Shown here: positions 21,564 through 33,074 of the stretch, piece by piece
Position numbering within the stretch: position 1 is the first letter of the stretch
How the letters are laid out: each line of letters begins with the position of its first letter
NCBI GenBank assembly: GCA_015680685.1
Contig: MNCI01007802.1
Location: 494,066 to 558,065 of the forward strand
Length of the DNA: 64,000 bases
Direction of reading: 5' to 3'
DNA from: Gnetum montanum
Lineage: Eukaryota > Streptophyta > Gnetopsida > Gnetales > Gnetaceae
Notes under the pieces: model-generated
The model's database searches: none
What the model was told of the DNA's origin: nothing
What the model saw: the letters and a program-made list of their open reading frames with translations, nothing else
Program-made: the position numbers and the translations under genes

Positions 21564-23690
21564 ATGCCTCTCTTACAAGACGATAATAACGCTACACTTA
21601 GTGAGGAAGTTCATTGGAGAACCAACAAACTATATGACAATGAAGATTGGAGTATACAACCCAAAGTGGGAGTTTCTTATAAACATGAAAAAAAACAACG
21701 TCATCACGACACACGAAGGCATAACTTACCTGATGACGATGAAGCCCCACTAGCCACTACAAGCTTAACACAAATACAAGAGGCTGTTCGAATCTCCCGT
21801 AGGCATCGTAAAGAGAGTTGTCTACCCAGGCTTAATTTTAAGAACTTTCCCAAATTTTTAGGAGGTTATGACTTAGATCCTCAACAACACTTACTAGCCT
21901 TCTACGATGCCTACACATGGAATAACATTGATAACGGGTGGCAAAAACTTAAGCTCTTTCCCATGACACTCGTTGACCAAGCAAAAGTATGGTACAGATC
22001 ATTAAAACCAAATTTGATACAATGCTGGTCAATAATGGTAGAAGTCTTTAACGACAAATATCAAACCTGTGCACGAGTGTCAGCCTTGAGGAAACAAATC
22101 CAAGGATGGAAACAAGCACAACATGAACCCTTGGACATGTCCTTAGAAAGATATTATCCATTGTTAAACAACTATCCAGGCCATGGGTTTTTCGAGGAAA
22201 GGCTAATGTACCATATTGTTGATGGGCTATGTAATGAAATAAGAGAGACCTTAGGAATGTATGCCCAAGGTCAATTATACGAACTATGAACCCATCAAAT
22301 CCAAGAGCTTATTCAAAGGGTAGAAACCCCCCAAGGAGAAATAGCTACATGGGGGAGTGTTGAAAAACATCAACGGGACCAAAATCACAACTTAACAAAG
22401 GTCCCTAATCATAACAAGGAGAAATCAACAATTCTCAAGGTGGAAACATCATCTTTGCCAATACAACAAACATTAGAAGAAGCCGAGGCAAAGATCAATA
22501 AGATGTTGGAATAGATGTATCAAAAGTGTGGAGAATATGTCAACATCATTGGAGATAAAGTTTTGACAACCCAAGAAGCGGGACGAAATAATAGACACTT
22601 GGAGAAAAAGAACGAAGGGAATAAGAGCTCAACTACTAATCATACGTATGAATGCAACATATGCCTGTATGATCACCCCAAGGGTCAATGCCCAATCTTG
22701 TCATATTTATATGAGCATTGGGGAAACGCGTTACATCTAGAGTTTGTACAGAGATCCTGTGTTCAATCACAGTGGCAACCATACTAGTCATGGGGGAGAC
22801 CACCCTTAGACTGGAGGCACCCTTCATATTTTCCAAACTCAAATTCTTTTCATGATCAACATCCTATTTCTCCAACTAGGCCAACATACTTTATCTCACC
22901 ACACTACTATTCTCCACAATACTATCAACCCATGCCTCCAATGCAACCACCACCTTGTGTATCTTATATTCCTCCTAACTTTCAGCATTCTTATCCTTTC
23001 CCTCCTTCCACAGTACCACCAACTATTCCTAAGGTGTTTGTACCACCGCAACCCACGAACAACACTTGTGCTACTGCTACTAACAGCAGTGAAAAGCCTC
23101 CTCAACATCAAAAAAGTCCTTTCTTTAAACACGGCCATAGGAACGGACAACACAATCCTGAGGCCACTGCACCTTCCAACCCAGCACAAGTCCAACACTA
23201 TGGTGCACCCTTACCTTCGAACCCAATGCCTCATGTAACTTTATCAGGGCCACCAACTTACACTTCAACAACCATCCGGCCCAAAGAACACAAGCATGGG
23301 AGGCATCAGCCCAATCCTTGCACACCATCTAACGGTCCCAAACATCATAGTGGGTCAACTTGTTATCTGGGAACTACATCATATAAAGTACCCCACTATG
23401 CTTATTATAATCGAGTGTGTGAACCCCAATGGGATAAGTATGGACTAGTTCCAATACCTCCAACATGCAAGGATCTTTATCTTTCATTTATTAATCCTTG
23501 TCATACTCAACCGATTAGTTATGGGGATAACCCCCCATTTCAAAGACAAGCAGGATTAATAACCACTTTTTATTTTTCTTTGATTTTACAACTTTTTGTT
23601 TTCTATTTTTTCATTTTTCAACTTTTTGTTTTATCTTTTTACCTTTTTATCTTTTTGTGTGTTTTGGTTTTTTTATGTTTTTGTAAGTAA
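21564..23690 (+). pseudogene. gag of element A, three in-frame stops
   Basis: One frame stays open from the ATG at 21564 to 23690 except for stops at 22287 (CGA to TGA), 22512 and 22785, each replaced by a sense codon in element B. Residues ~80-240 form a capsid-like region (FPKFLGGYDLDPQQHL, WYRSLKP, RVSALRKQIQGW, MYHIVDGLCNE). A zinc knuckle CNICLYDHPKGQC is at 22653-22691. It is followed by a long Pro/Gln/His-rich tail (from about 22800) ending near YGDNPPF. The residues after that translate T-rich UTR, so the original end was probably close to 23545, as in B. The product would coat and package element RNA. No protease follows. Confidence 0.88.
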
Positions 23691-24954
23691 TCTCATCTAC
23701 GAATAAAACACTCATGTGGATCGTTGGTTGAGGTGTGTTTTATGTTATTAAGTCATGAGTAGTGAATTATTTGGAATAGTGAGCCCACTACATCCACTCA
23801 TCCACTCTATAAACAAGAGGTTCTATTTGAGGGTATAGTGATATTGTTGAAATTTCTAAACTTAAAATTAATTTTGTGTTCATTGTACCCAGAATGAAGA
23901 AGGATGGACCAAGAGGGAATGATTAGGGTGTGACATCAAGGGGACTTGTGGTTTCCCTTTGGTGGCATCTATGGGTGTTATCATGCAACGTGGTTGTACG
24001 AAGATCCTTGTAGATCTAATGAAAAATGAGAGTAAGAGTAATCAAAAGGGAACTTAAAAATCGAACGTTGTTCTGGGGGGTCCCACTTGAAAGACATGCA
24101 CCCATGCCTGAAGGTTGGCGATTTCTCTAGATTCAGTATTCAAAAAGAGAAAAAAAAAGAAAAGAAAGAGAAAAAAGAAAAACAAAGTACCATAAAACAA
24201 AAATCACTCCCCTCTTGTACTAAATGCCAAGGATCGTACGCCTTGTTGTTATGGTACTCTCATAGTTGCTCATCATGGGATAAAACAATGCGATGTCACT
24301 GATTCGAGGAATGGACTTAGTCCTGATCTTCGAACGATGGGTTAATAACATGTTAATCATGCTTTACATGCAGGATTCACTGTGCCTGGGGTTAGTTACC
24401 TCATGTCCCGATCTCTACGATCCCTTTCTACACTTTGTCTCATCTCCCTATTAGTGTAATTGTAGCTCATGTCCCATGTAGCATAGAATTTTCATCTCAT
24501 TTCAGTGATATTTACATGCGTGTGTTTTGTGGAGTTAGTGTGGATTACATTTAACCCTTCTAGTACCCATGAACACTTTAAGTGTGATTACACAAGGGCA
24601 TAATAGGTTGAAACCTGCTTTGGGGAGGATCCACTTGTGTAATTTTTCGTAATCTTCCCTAATTCTCTAGTTCAAACATACAATTTCTTATCCTCAGCTT
24701 AATTTTTCATAATTATCTTTTGCTAATATTATCCCTCTATAATTTTTAACGTTCCAATGTACCATTACATTCCCTTTTTTTGTAACCGCCAAATTTTTAA
24801 TTGCTAAAATTCACATCATTATCAGTATGAGTGCCTCTTCCATCAATGAAATTACCCTTGAACATCTTAATACTTGCCAATTTCTTCAATCTTTAACATT
24901 AATTTCAAGAAAAATCATTTAAAATTTGGTATTTTCATGTGTCTAACATTAGTT
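23691..24954. other. Non-coding spacer of element A
   Basis: Follows gag with a T-rich tract. It then holds phrases shared with B and C (GGTGTGACATCAAGGGGACT near 23930, GGATCCACTTGTGTAA near 24630) and a purine-rich run at 24140-24185. No open frame of note. Conservation without coding capacity suggests RNA-level function or simple common descent. Confidence 0.6.
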
Positions 24955-24961
24955 CGGACAA

Positions 24962-25034
24962 GATATCACGTCCCACGTGATATCGCATATGCGATGTACT
25001 GTATGCAATATCGCGTCCTATTTTCCTATAAAAA
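24962..25034 (+). promoter_or_regulatory. Internal promoter of ORF2, collinear with the LTR U3 palindrome block
   Basis: 24962-24984 is a 10-bp inverted repeat (GATATCACGT, three bases, then its complement). CGCATATGCG and GCAATATCGC follow. The series of GATATC, CCACG, ATATC, GCGAT and ATGC-ATAT motifs runs in the same order as in the 5' LTR at 20577-20635. A TATA box TATAAAAA is at 25027-25034. ORF2 starts 470 bp downstream. Promoter function is inferred from the layout. Confidence 0.7.
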
Positions 25035-25438
25035 GGAACCCCCACTGCAACACTTAGTATCATTTTCCCATTTACGCAGGGGGAGTTTTTGAATTTTTTT
25101 CTCTGTGACTTGCAACTACATGACCCCTGCTTTTTCACTCATATCTCGCACACTGGTGCTCCGATTTTACTTCCGTTTGAATCTACTTGAACCTGGAGTG
25201 TTTAGTTTATTTGTGGGGGAGAGACACTTGCCGAAAAGTGCCTAAATTTTTTGAAATTTCTCATTTCCCAAAGGACATCAGTTAAGGTAATTAACTTAAC
25301 ACTTAGACTAATTGTGCCAAAAATCATATGACCTTAAGTATACCGGGAGATTTAAAATGGAAACCACCTAAGTCATAGGACCCATTATTATAATTTTCGG
25401 GCACAATCACATGTTATAACATAAGATATTTAATTAAG

Positions 25439-25504
25439 GTAAGCAGTAACATATAACTTGACTTTAAAAACAACCTTACTAACACTTGACCCGTGTGATT
25501 GCAG
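25439..25504 (+). other. Putative short intron in the ORF2 leader of A
   Basis: AAG|GTAAGC donor, TACTAAC branch-point-like motif at 25478-25484, and TTGCAG acceptor abutting the ORF2 ATG at 25505. 66 bp. The same arrangement recurs in B, C2, D and the orphan fragment. It is near the lower size limit for plant introns, so splicing is a hypothesis. Confidence 0.5.
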
Positions 25505-27872
25505 ATGGCCCCGAAACATGCACAACAGGAGGGTCTTGTCCAAGGTGGAGCAAAACAACCTCAGAGAGGTGGAAGACAAAGCCCTACCAGACAACATGTA
25601 GAATATGAGGTGTAATCATTCAGCATCCATCAAGATGAACCTCCTACCAGATGGTCCGGGCAGGCAAAAGGAGGATCTACTGCTACGCCTAAACCGGGAC
25701 AACAACTCACATTGCCCCCGGAATGTGTTCAGGATATTCATGAGAAGTCCACATTCGCTGTGGTGATTGTGGAGCTAAACTTTGAATCTTTTATAGAGTT
25801 TGCTCTTGAGGCTGTTAGGGATCACCTCAAAGGGTCTCCCTTATGCCCTGTCCTCTCTAAGAATGGTGCCTGGTACTTAGGAGAAATGTACCAATTCTGG
25901 CACAATAGGGAGCAAGGCACCACGGTTCACATTTGCGGTGTGATAGTTGATTTCTCTATACAAGCTATTTCAGAAGTGTTAAACCTTCCAAATTCAGGGC
26001 CTCATGTTGCTCGGTTATCTATCCAATCAGATCCCGATGTGCGAAAGGATTGGTTAGAGAAGGCTTATGGCAGAGATAAAGCTTTTGGTGAGCTGACGAT
26101 GGAAGAGCAGGTTGATTTCAAAATTGAAACCTATCATCTCTTCCCCACAAAGATTTTGAAAAGAATATCGATGTATGCGGCCAGAGGATGTGCAGTGTTG
26201 ATGGGAAAGGTTAACACTAACCTTCCCCATCTATATTTGATGGAGATCCTAAGACGATTTGAAGAACGGAAGTTAGGGAAGATGGCGCTACCTTTTTCCT
26301 ACCTTATCAAAAAACTATGCCGATGGGATGGTATTCGGGGATACACAAATGATGTCTTCCAAAAACCCTAGAATGCTTCTTATGATGAGTTACTAAAGGC
26401 ACCAGATCCAAGAAAGAGCACTGGCAAAGTGCTTAGACGTAAAGAAGAAGAAGAACAGATGACTGGACCATCTGCAACTCAACTTGCAGGACCTAGCCAA
26501 CCTCCATCCATAGGTCCTAGCCAACAACAAGAAGTAGGGCCTGGCATAGGCCAGGATCAGGCTAGATCGATTGCTACAAATAGGACAATTTCTGAAATCC
26601 TTGTTTCACATCCCTTAAGATGTAACAAAAATTCAATCAAACCTCATTTCTACAAAGGGGAAGTTAGTCATATTCAAAGTAAGACCTGAGCATGCTAAAA
26701 CTAAAGTGCAAAAACTATAAGAGTAGCTCATAGCCTTACAAGTAGCACAGCGGGATCCTCTACAATTTGTTCCCATAGACCAGCTGGATAAATTTAGAAC
26801 CAAGCAATTAACAAAGTTGATTGTAGAGAATAAGAAGGTGGCAGGAGAGAAGGAGACAACCACTTGGAATGCCTCCGTAGCTCAAGCGCAAACTCATAAG
26901 CATCTTAAGGCACTCAAGGCCTTAGAAGAAGAAAATAAGCAGTTGGTTGCAGATAACCTTCGGTTGACCTCTATGGAGAAACAAAAGAATGTTCTCTATG
27001 AACACTTTCATCAATTACAAGAACAATTTATCTAGGTCAACCAAGATGTGAGTCATTTAGCTCAAGAAAATCAAACCCTCTCAATGGAGGAGGTACGTGC
27101 TCTTCGTCAAAAATCAACTATCAAAATAAGTGTGTGGTAGAATGAGGCTAAACAATACAAGAAGCTAAAGGAGGACTTCTATGATCAGGTGGAGATGTAC
27201 AAACAAATCTTGGAGAAGGAAATGCATATGGCCAAGGCTCAAATCAACAACATCAGTGCTCAGCACACTGATTGGAGGGCCATATTGGACACTTATGCCT
27301 TTGCCCACTAGTCAGAAGTTAAGAACCAGGACCTGCAGATCCAAGACCTAGCAGAGTACATGCAGTTGGCAAATCTCAGGTATGCCAACCTTTCCATGTT
27401 AATAGTAGGGCACCCGAGATTAAAGATCGAGCAGTAGGTAGCTTCCGCCCACATCAAATATGAGGCAGAATTTCCAGAGCGCAAGAAGCTCACTGAAAGA
27501 CTGGATGTTGCAAATTCTAAACTTGTTGTGGTGAAAGAAAGCTACCAAGGCTAGAAAGACATTGCAACCGACTTGGCTCGATGGATAAAAGACCTTCATG
27601 AATACAAAGATAAAGCCAGAGCCTATGAAGAGGAACGACGGGTGTTCATGGCATGGTACGTCAAAGCTAATCAGATGTTCCCGCAACTACCCTGTCTGTG
27701 GAAGGTGCCAACTCCATCAAACATTGGAACACTCGCATGGATAGCACAAGATCCTCGGACGGAAGAGGAGAAGCTCTAGACCATTCTTTAGTGCAATCAA
27801 CCTTCAAATCCTGTAGCACAAGACAAAGGGAAGGCACCAATGGAGGAGCTGCCACCACCAGGAACTACATGA
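25505..27872 (+). pseudogene. ORF2 of element A: plant-transposon-protein-like domain plus coiled coil
   Basis: The ATG at 25505 opens MAPKHAQQEG, then a basic/Gln-rich N-terminus. At 25712-26371 lies a folded domain: WYLGEMYQFWHNREQ, VHICGVIVDFSIQAISEVL, ARGCAVLMGKVNTNLPHLYL, LPFSYLIKKLC. This pattern resembles the putative plant transposon protein family (Pfam Transposase_32 type) found in Athila-like elements; I recognise it by pattern only. A Gly/Pro/Gln linker follows (26460-26570), then ~330 residues rich in heptads (ALKALEEENKQLVADNLRL, 26817-27780), and the end PMEELPPPGTT at 27872. There is one frameshift near 26690 and several stops (first at 25613). About 790 codons originally. No transmembrane segment is obvious, so env-like is only a positional label. 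Confidence 0.72.
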
Positions 27873-28035
27873 GTTCCATTTTTTGCAATTGTAGTTGTAT
27901 ATATTCTGTGTGTTGTGTTTTCTTTCCACACTACGGCATTGTTTCATTTCATTTTTTCCAGTTAATAATCTCATACCTATCCACTGTGTAATCAATAGAA
28001 CTTATTATCTTGGTAACTCGAGGATGAGTTTTTAT

Positions 28036-28050
28036 TCAATTTTGGGGGTA
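28036..28050 (+). other. Polypurine-tract region of element A
   Basis: TTTTGGGGGTA just before the 3' LTR, preceded by the conserved ACTCGAGGATGAGTTTTTA phrase (from 28017) that B, C2 and D also carry. It is the expected start of plus-strand DNA synthesis. Confidence 0.7.
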
Positions 28051-28947
28051 TCATGGGATGCGATATCGCATGGACCGCGATATTGCATACACGATATCGT
28101 GTCCGATGCGATATTGCATACACGATATCATGTCCAATGCAATATTGCATCTCCCGCGATATCACTTACATGATATTGTGTCTTCCCTTGCAATATCACG
28201 TACGTGATATTGCAATGCGCCACCATATCTATAAATAACTGGCAGCTCTCCCTTGTTTCATAGTTAGGAGTTAGAAGTAGCGAAGCTCTGGCAGTTTGGC
28301 CACTCCAGAGATAGCTTATTTTCTCATGTCTACCCGCAGTGTGGTGAATGTAATTGTATGACATTCTTTATTCGAGTGTGACGTACTTGGACACATACAT
28401 GACCGGCAATAAAGATCGAGATTACTTCATCATTGCAGCAGTCACTTTGTTTATTTATTTTAATGTTATTTACTATTTTCTCTCTATCACCCTTATCTCC
28501 TAGAATGCAGAATGAGTACGACTTGATTACGAGCATTTAAGTGTGACTAATTAGTAGCCTAGTGGCATACCTAGGATCTGCGCTTGGTAATCACAGTGGT
28601 AGTCGTGCACGAGGTCCAAGATGTGTATGGTTGATCAAGGAATCGGTTGCTCATCGTACTTAGGATAGATTAGATTCTCTTACCCTTTTCCTTCTAGCTT
28701 AGCTTAGTTAATATCATTTTCAATTGCCTTTAGGAGTAGCGTTAGAATTAGGAACACATCATACATCTCATCTGGACTAAACCATACATGAAAAATATAA
28801 TACTAGTCCAGGTGGGAAGATAGTGAACTGCGACCTAAGGATAACTATCTAGGTGCCACAACTAGTCCATCTACAGAGTTCGACCGGATCGCGCATGCTA
28901 TGCTCGTATTCGTATGGTTGAGTGTAGGGGTACCTCTCCACTCATCA
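28051..28947 (+). repeat. 3' LTR of element A
   Basis: 897 bp, starting TCATGGGATGCG (terminal TG mutated) and ending CACTCATCA. It is about 30 bp longer than the 5' LTR because the palindrome array has an extra unit. 28189-28214 is a perfect 26-bp palindrome. TATAAATA is at 28230-28237 and an AATAAA polyadenylation signal at 28408-28413. Target duplication GGTAT follows at 28948-28952. Confidence 0.95.
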
Positions 28948-28952
28948 GGTAT

Positions 28953-31900
28953 CAATCCAACTTATTATTTTTAAGGAGTAGGACTTATGTTGGGGTAGGA
29001 ATGATTGTGGCATAAATGTACAAATAGAATCTATTTTTTAAATTCTTTCACTATACTTATTTTTTGATGTGCTATAATTCTTTTTTTTTTCTTTTAATAG
29101 GAGGAGGGGACATAGATTGGACTCTAATTATTAAGTGGGTTTGGAGGTGTGAAATCCAAATAATAATAATAATAATAATATTTTAAAAAATTATAAAATA
29201 CATTGGATCAATGAAAAAAGAGTCTAAGAAAAAGTCCAATGGTTTTGAGGGTGTCTTTTTAGGTTTTCATCCTTGAAATTGATTTTGAAAATTGACCCCT
29301 CTAGCATAGGAAAAGGATTAGGTGTTTCCCTTCTTTAGAAGTGCCCTCACAAGCTTTTGTTTCTTACTAAAGAGTTTCTAGTAGGAATAATTATGAATGA
29401 GATGACTGCAATGAACACCTACTTGCTATAATAAGTATTTTCAATATCAAGGAGGTACTATATATCCTAACCAAGAATCAAAGGAACATCTATCTCAAAC
29501 ATTTAGACATGAAAAATATCATTAAATTGAAAGGAGGATACAATGTTAATCCACAATATTATTTGTAATACTTCCATGATGTCTAAACCTTGTAGAACAT
29601 TGAAAACATAGTAGAAGCTAAAGTTATTCCCAAGGATACTTAACAAGAAAGCTAAAAGCTGATACTAGTCTCTAGAATCAAAATCTATTAGCCGATAAAG
29701 TATGATGCTAAAACTATTAAATGATGAATACCAAACATACTTCAGACTATTTAACTTGAGAAAATAAAGTAAAGGGTAGAAGCAAGGAAATCATGAAATA
29801 CTTGATGAAGCCTTGGGTAGATATTAATCTCTATTACATAGATGTCCAATTCATGGTTTCTTTAAAAGGAAACAGCTAGGGGAAATCATAGATGGGCCAA
29901 GGAACAAGACTAAGAAGACTTTAGGAGTATATTCCCAAGTGAAACTTTTAGAGATAATAACCCATTAGATATAATGGTTGATTGATCAAGTAGTGAAATA
30001 AGAAGGTGAACTCAAAAAGGAACAAAGTACAAAGAAGTAAAATAGGGATCTATCCTTTTGTAAAAAGGAATTTTATCTTGATGAACCAAAAGAGACATCA
30101 TTGGAAGAATTGGTCCAATAGAAAATATTTTCAATACAAAAATTAGCTTTTAAAATTTTAGCCACAGTTGATAAGATGTGAGACTCAATCAATCAAAAGT
30201 TTCAATCAACACTAAAAATTGTGAAGGAGAAAGAAAAGAAAGATAGAGCTAAAGATAAGGATAGAAGAAAGAAGAAGGATATAGGAGGGGACTACTACAA
30301 TTGTAAAGTTTACAAACTCAATTTAGATTATGATTATTGTAACATCTTTCATTATAAACATCCTAGGGACTATTTCACTTTGATATTACATCTTTAAGAG
30401 TTTGCGGTTGGTGTGTTGACATTTAAAATTTTACCAAAAGCAAATACCTAGAACAATGTCTTACCCTAAAAAAAAAAAACTATAGGTAACCCTATCATTA
30501 ATAGTACTACAATCCTAGTTAGGATCCACTGCAACCTTAAGAATATTATCAAAAATAGTGGTAGAACCCATAATTGTGGGAAATGTCAGTACTAAGATAG
30601 AAACACCCTTTTAACCAACATAATCCTTATGAGTATCAAATGTAGCAGCCTGTATCACCACGCAATTGTACTATACAAAATATTACTCATTATTAATACC
30701 TTTTAGAGTACCACCAACTTTTCACTCTATGGATAAAATCTCCTTCAAACACTCCTCATCCTCATTAGCACTTTCAACATAATGATTCTAATCCTTTATC
30801 ACCTACTTCACCCGTGTAAGCTAAAATTTCTTCTCAACCACAACAACAAAATGTGACACAAACTATAAACATGCAAGTAGATAACAACTTAAGTGGTACT
30901 AACCATAAGCCCTAGAAGCATCCATTCTTTAGGCTTGTCACCCATCCTAAACCTATGCAAGAATCTTTGACCATGGATCCCACATGTATACCTTTCAAAA
31001 TCACTCATGAGCGACCTTTGAAACAAAATGTCAATGTATAAATTAGCATGTTAATCCATGTTATTAAAAATTAGATAAAATTAGGTAATCTTCCTAGGAA
31101 GAGAACTTATTTTAAAAATCCCCTCATTTATTTGTAAATCATAAGGAATAATCCATCATTGAAGGAGTATAAAATCAAGTTGAACTTAACCTCTTAAAAA
31201 ATGTTCTAAGCCTATAACCTTCCACCATTGAAGAAGTATAAAATCAAGTTGGAGCTAGTAGACTAATCCATCATTATGTCTTTGGGATTGGTAGAAGAAA
31301 TTATGACTATCATTAGTGGATGTTCATATCCTATAGATTTTGTTATGACCCATATGGAAAACTATAAGGGGTGATTTTTCATCATTACAGCAACAAGTTT
31401 CATGAGTACCATCAATGTTAAGTTGGGAATTATAGACTTATCCTTGAATATTTTCATGGAAAGTCAACATGGAAACATCAAGAAAAAAAATGTTTCATGT
31501 ATTATGTATAGTGACACATGGTATAACTACATGCAAAAATTCTAGATCATTGGTCAAAGAAGCATCATGACATGTAGTACATGTGAAGAAGAAATGTGCA
31601 TCTATAACTACCTATATGTAGTAGCCACAAAGTAAGAAGGTCACTAACAGTTGACAATAGATGAAATCTATAAATCCAAAATATTCATGATACTATTACT
31701 AAATCATGTGTTAGGAAGATGAATAGGATGGAGGACATGAAACAACCACTCTCTGAAGTAGCATAAGTGTAACAAGATAAAGATATTAACTAGGGAAAGT
31801 TAGAAATTCCAAAAGAATTTAAGTTGTAACTAATATAGCTAAAGATATTACCAAAATTACTAAAATATTTTTCCCTTTATAATGGTAAATCAATAATAAT

Positions 31901-32114
31901 CATGTAGAGATAACAAAGAATGACAGGAGGAAGCTACCAAAAGTTGTGAAAAAATGACCCACAATGTTTGCATGGTCTTATAATAACATAACTAGAACTG
32001 ATCCATGTATATACCAATAGATCCCATAATAAAGCCTAAGAACTAACCATAGTGAAAATGATAGAACTTTGACCATGTCCCATACCAGCTAGAATAAGTA
32101 TGATAGAGGTGCAT
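28953..32114 (+). pseudogene. Gypsy remnant E1 (gag to protease and linker), heavily decayed
   Basis: A third, older Athila/Tat-type lineage without visible LTRs. Around 29510 it reads IIKLKGGYNVNPQYYL, the gag motif seen in A-C. Near 30338-30376 is a ruined zinc knuckle, CNIFHYKHPRDYF. Around 31220-31370 one frame reads PPLKKYKIKLELVD ... MSLGLVEEIMTIISG ... PIDFVMTHMENYKG, the protease region. Near 31870 FSLYNGKSIIIM matches the linker before RT. The rest of pol is gone. An (AAT)n run lies at 29158-29181. The second copy is at 61033-64000. Confidence 0.7.
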
Positions 32115-33005
32115 TGATGAAGCATCATCTGGCTACATTGACATAACTATACAAAAAGTTAATTTTTAGTCCACCAATGATATCATAGTTAAGATATTAT
32201 ATCTATGATGTCATAAATTTGATATCATGGGATGCATGTTTGCCTATAAGTATAGCACTTGGATACATGATTTGAAAAAGTTTAAGTCCATCCTTAAGTA
32301 GATTCTTGTAGTTTTATTTCATAGTTTTAGTGATAGAGTGATTGCCTGCAGTGTGGTGTTGAGAATTTTTATAGAATATTTATTTGAGTGAAGTGTACTT
32401 GGACAAAATTCATGTCCAGAAATAAGAATCGAGACTACTTTTCATCATTGTAGCATCCACTTAAATTTACTATTTTACTTAGCATAACTTGTACTATTTT
32501 ATTAGTTTAATCATTTACATTTCCAAGGACTTTACTTTCTTGTTCATTAGTAAAGAAAAATGAGTACAACTGGGTTTGAGTGTTTAACTATAATCGTTTG
32601 GTAATCCAAATAGTGGTATTTCTTGGTTCACCTAGTAGTGTAATGCTTGGTAACCTAGTAATCATTACATGAGCCCAAGGCATGTATGGTAAGCTAGGAC
32701 CAGATGCCCATAGCTCTAGGATAGTTTAGATTTACCTTCTTGTTATTAGTTAGACTAAATACTTAATTTCTCTATTATCATTAAGATTAGTTTACATCTT
32801 CAACAACATCAATTATCATATGCCCTACATTGGACTAAATCATATGTGACAAAGCTATTACTAGTCCAAGTGGGAAGACAGTGTCCTATGATCAATGCTT
32901 AACAATCTTGATGCTACAACTAGTCCCATCCATGGAATTCAACCAGATCATGTGTGAATGCTTGTGATTCGTATGGTTGGGCATAGGAGTACCTACCACT
33001 CATCA
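32115..33005 (+). repeat. 5' LTR of element D
   Basis: 891 bp from TGATGAAGC to CACTCATCA. U3 has the ATGATATCATAG ... GATGTCAT ... GATATCATGG block at 32177-32231, and TATAAGTA is at 32245-32252. Confidence 0.9.
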
Positions 33006-33006
33006 T

Positions 33007-33024
33007 TAGCACTGTTTCTAGGGA
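33007..33024 (+). other. Primer-binding site of D (tRNA-Asp, degenerate)
   Basis: TAGCACTGTTTCTAGGGA aligns with the tRNA-Asp complement with transition differences, one base after the LTR. Confidence 0.65.
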
Positions 33025-33074
33025 TGGTTCTAGTTATCTAGATTAGTTGTATCATAAATGATCTTTGTTAAGGT

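Larger units (their letters stand above)
20567..28947 (+). mobile_element. Pol-less LTR retrotransposon A (gag + ORF2), 8.4 kb
   Basis: Complete element with two LTRs, perfect 5-bp target duplication, tRNA-Asp PBS and purine tract. Between them lie a gag frame, a ~1.8-kb spacer with an internal TATA promoter, and ORF2. No protease, RT, RNase H or integrase is found, so it must have relied on enzymes from relatives such as C. It is the least decayed element here: the LTRs look about 95% identical apart from one ~30-bp unit. It is absent from the corresponding place in S2. Confidence 0.93.
6499..32114. repeat. Segmental duplication copy S1
   Basis: This stretch, after removal of element A (20567-28947 plus one target-site copy), is collinear with 40001-64000 after removal of element B. 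Both contain, in order, a spacer, an RT-deleted LINE, anonymous DNA with a minus-strand open frame, LTR element C and gypsy remnant E. Identity looks like 85-95% by eye in the parts compared. The right boundary is the insertion point of element D; S2 runs off the window before that point. Confidence 0.8.

Noticed and set aside
22636-23328. Minus-strand frames inside gag of A
   Set aside because: Shadows of the gag reading frame, which itself aligns with B's gag.
23560-23690. Hydrophobic Phe/Leu-rich C-terminus of A's gag frame as a membrane anchor
   Set aside because: It is the translation of a T-rich untranslated tract. B stops before the equivalent point.
25505-27872. Classical retroviral envelope gene
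   Set aside because: It sits in the env position, but I see no signal peptide, transmembrane segment or cleavage site. The content is a plant-transposon-type domain and coiled coil.
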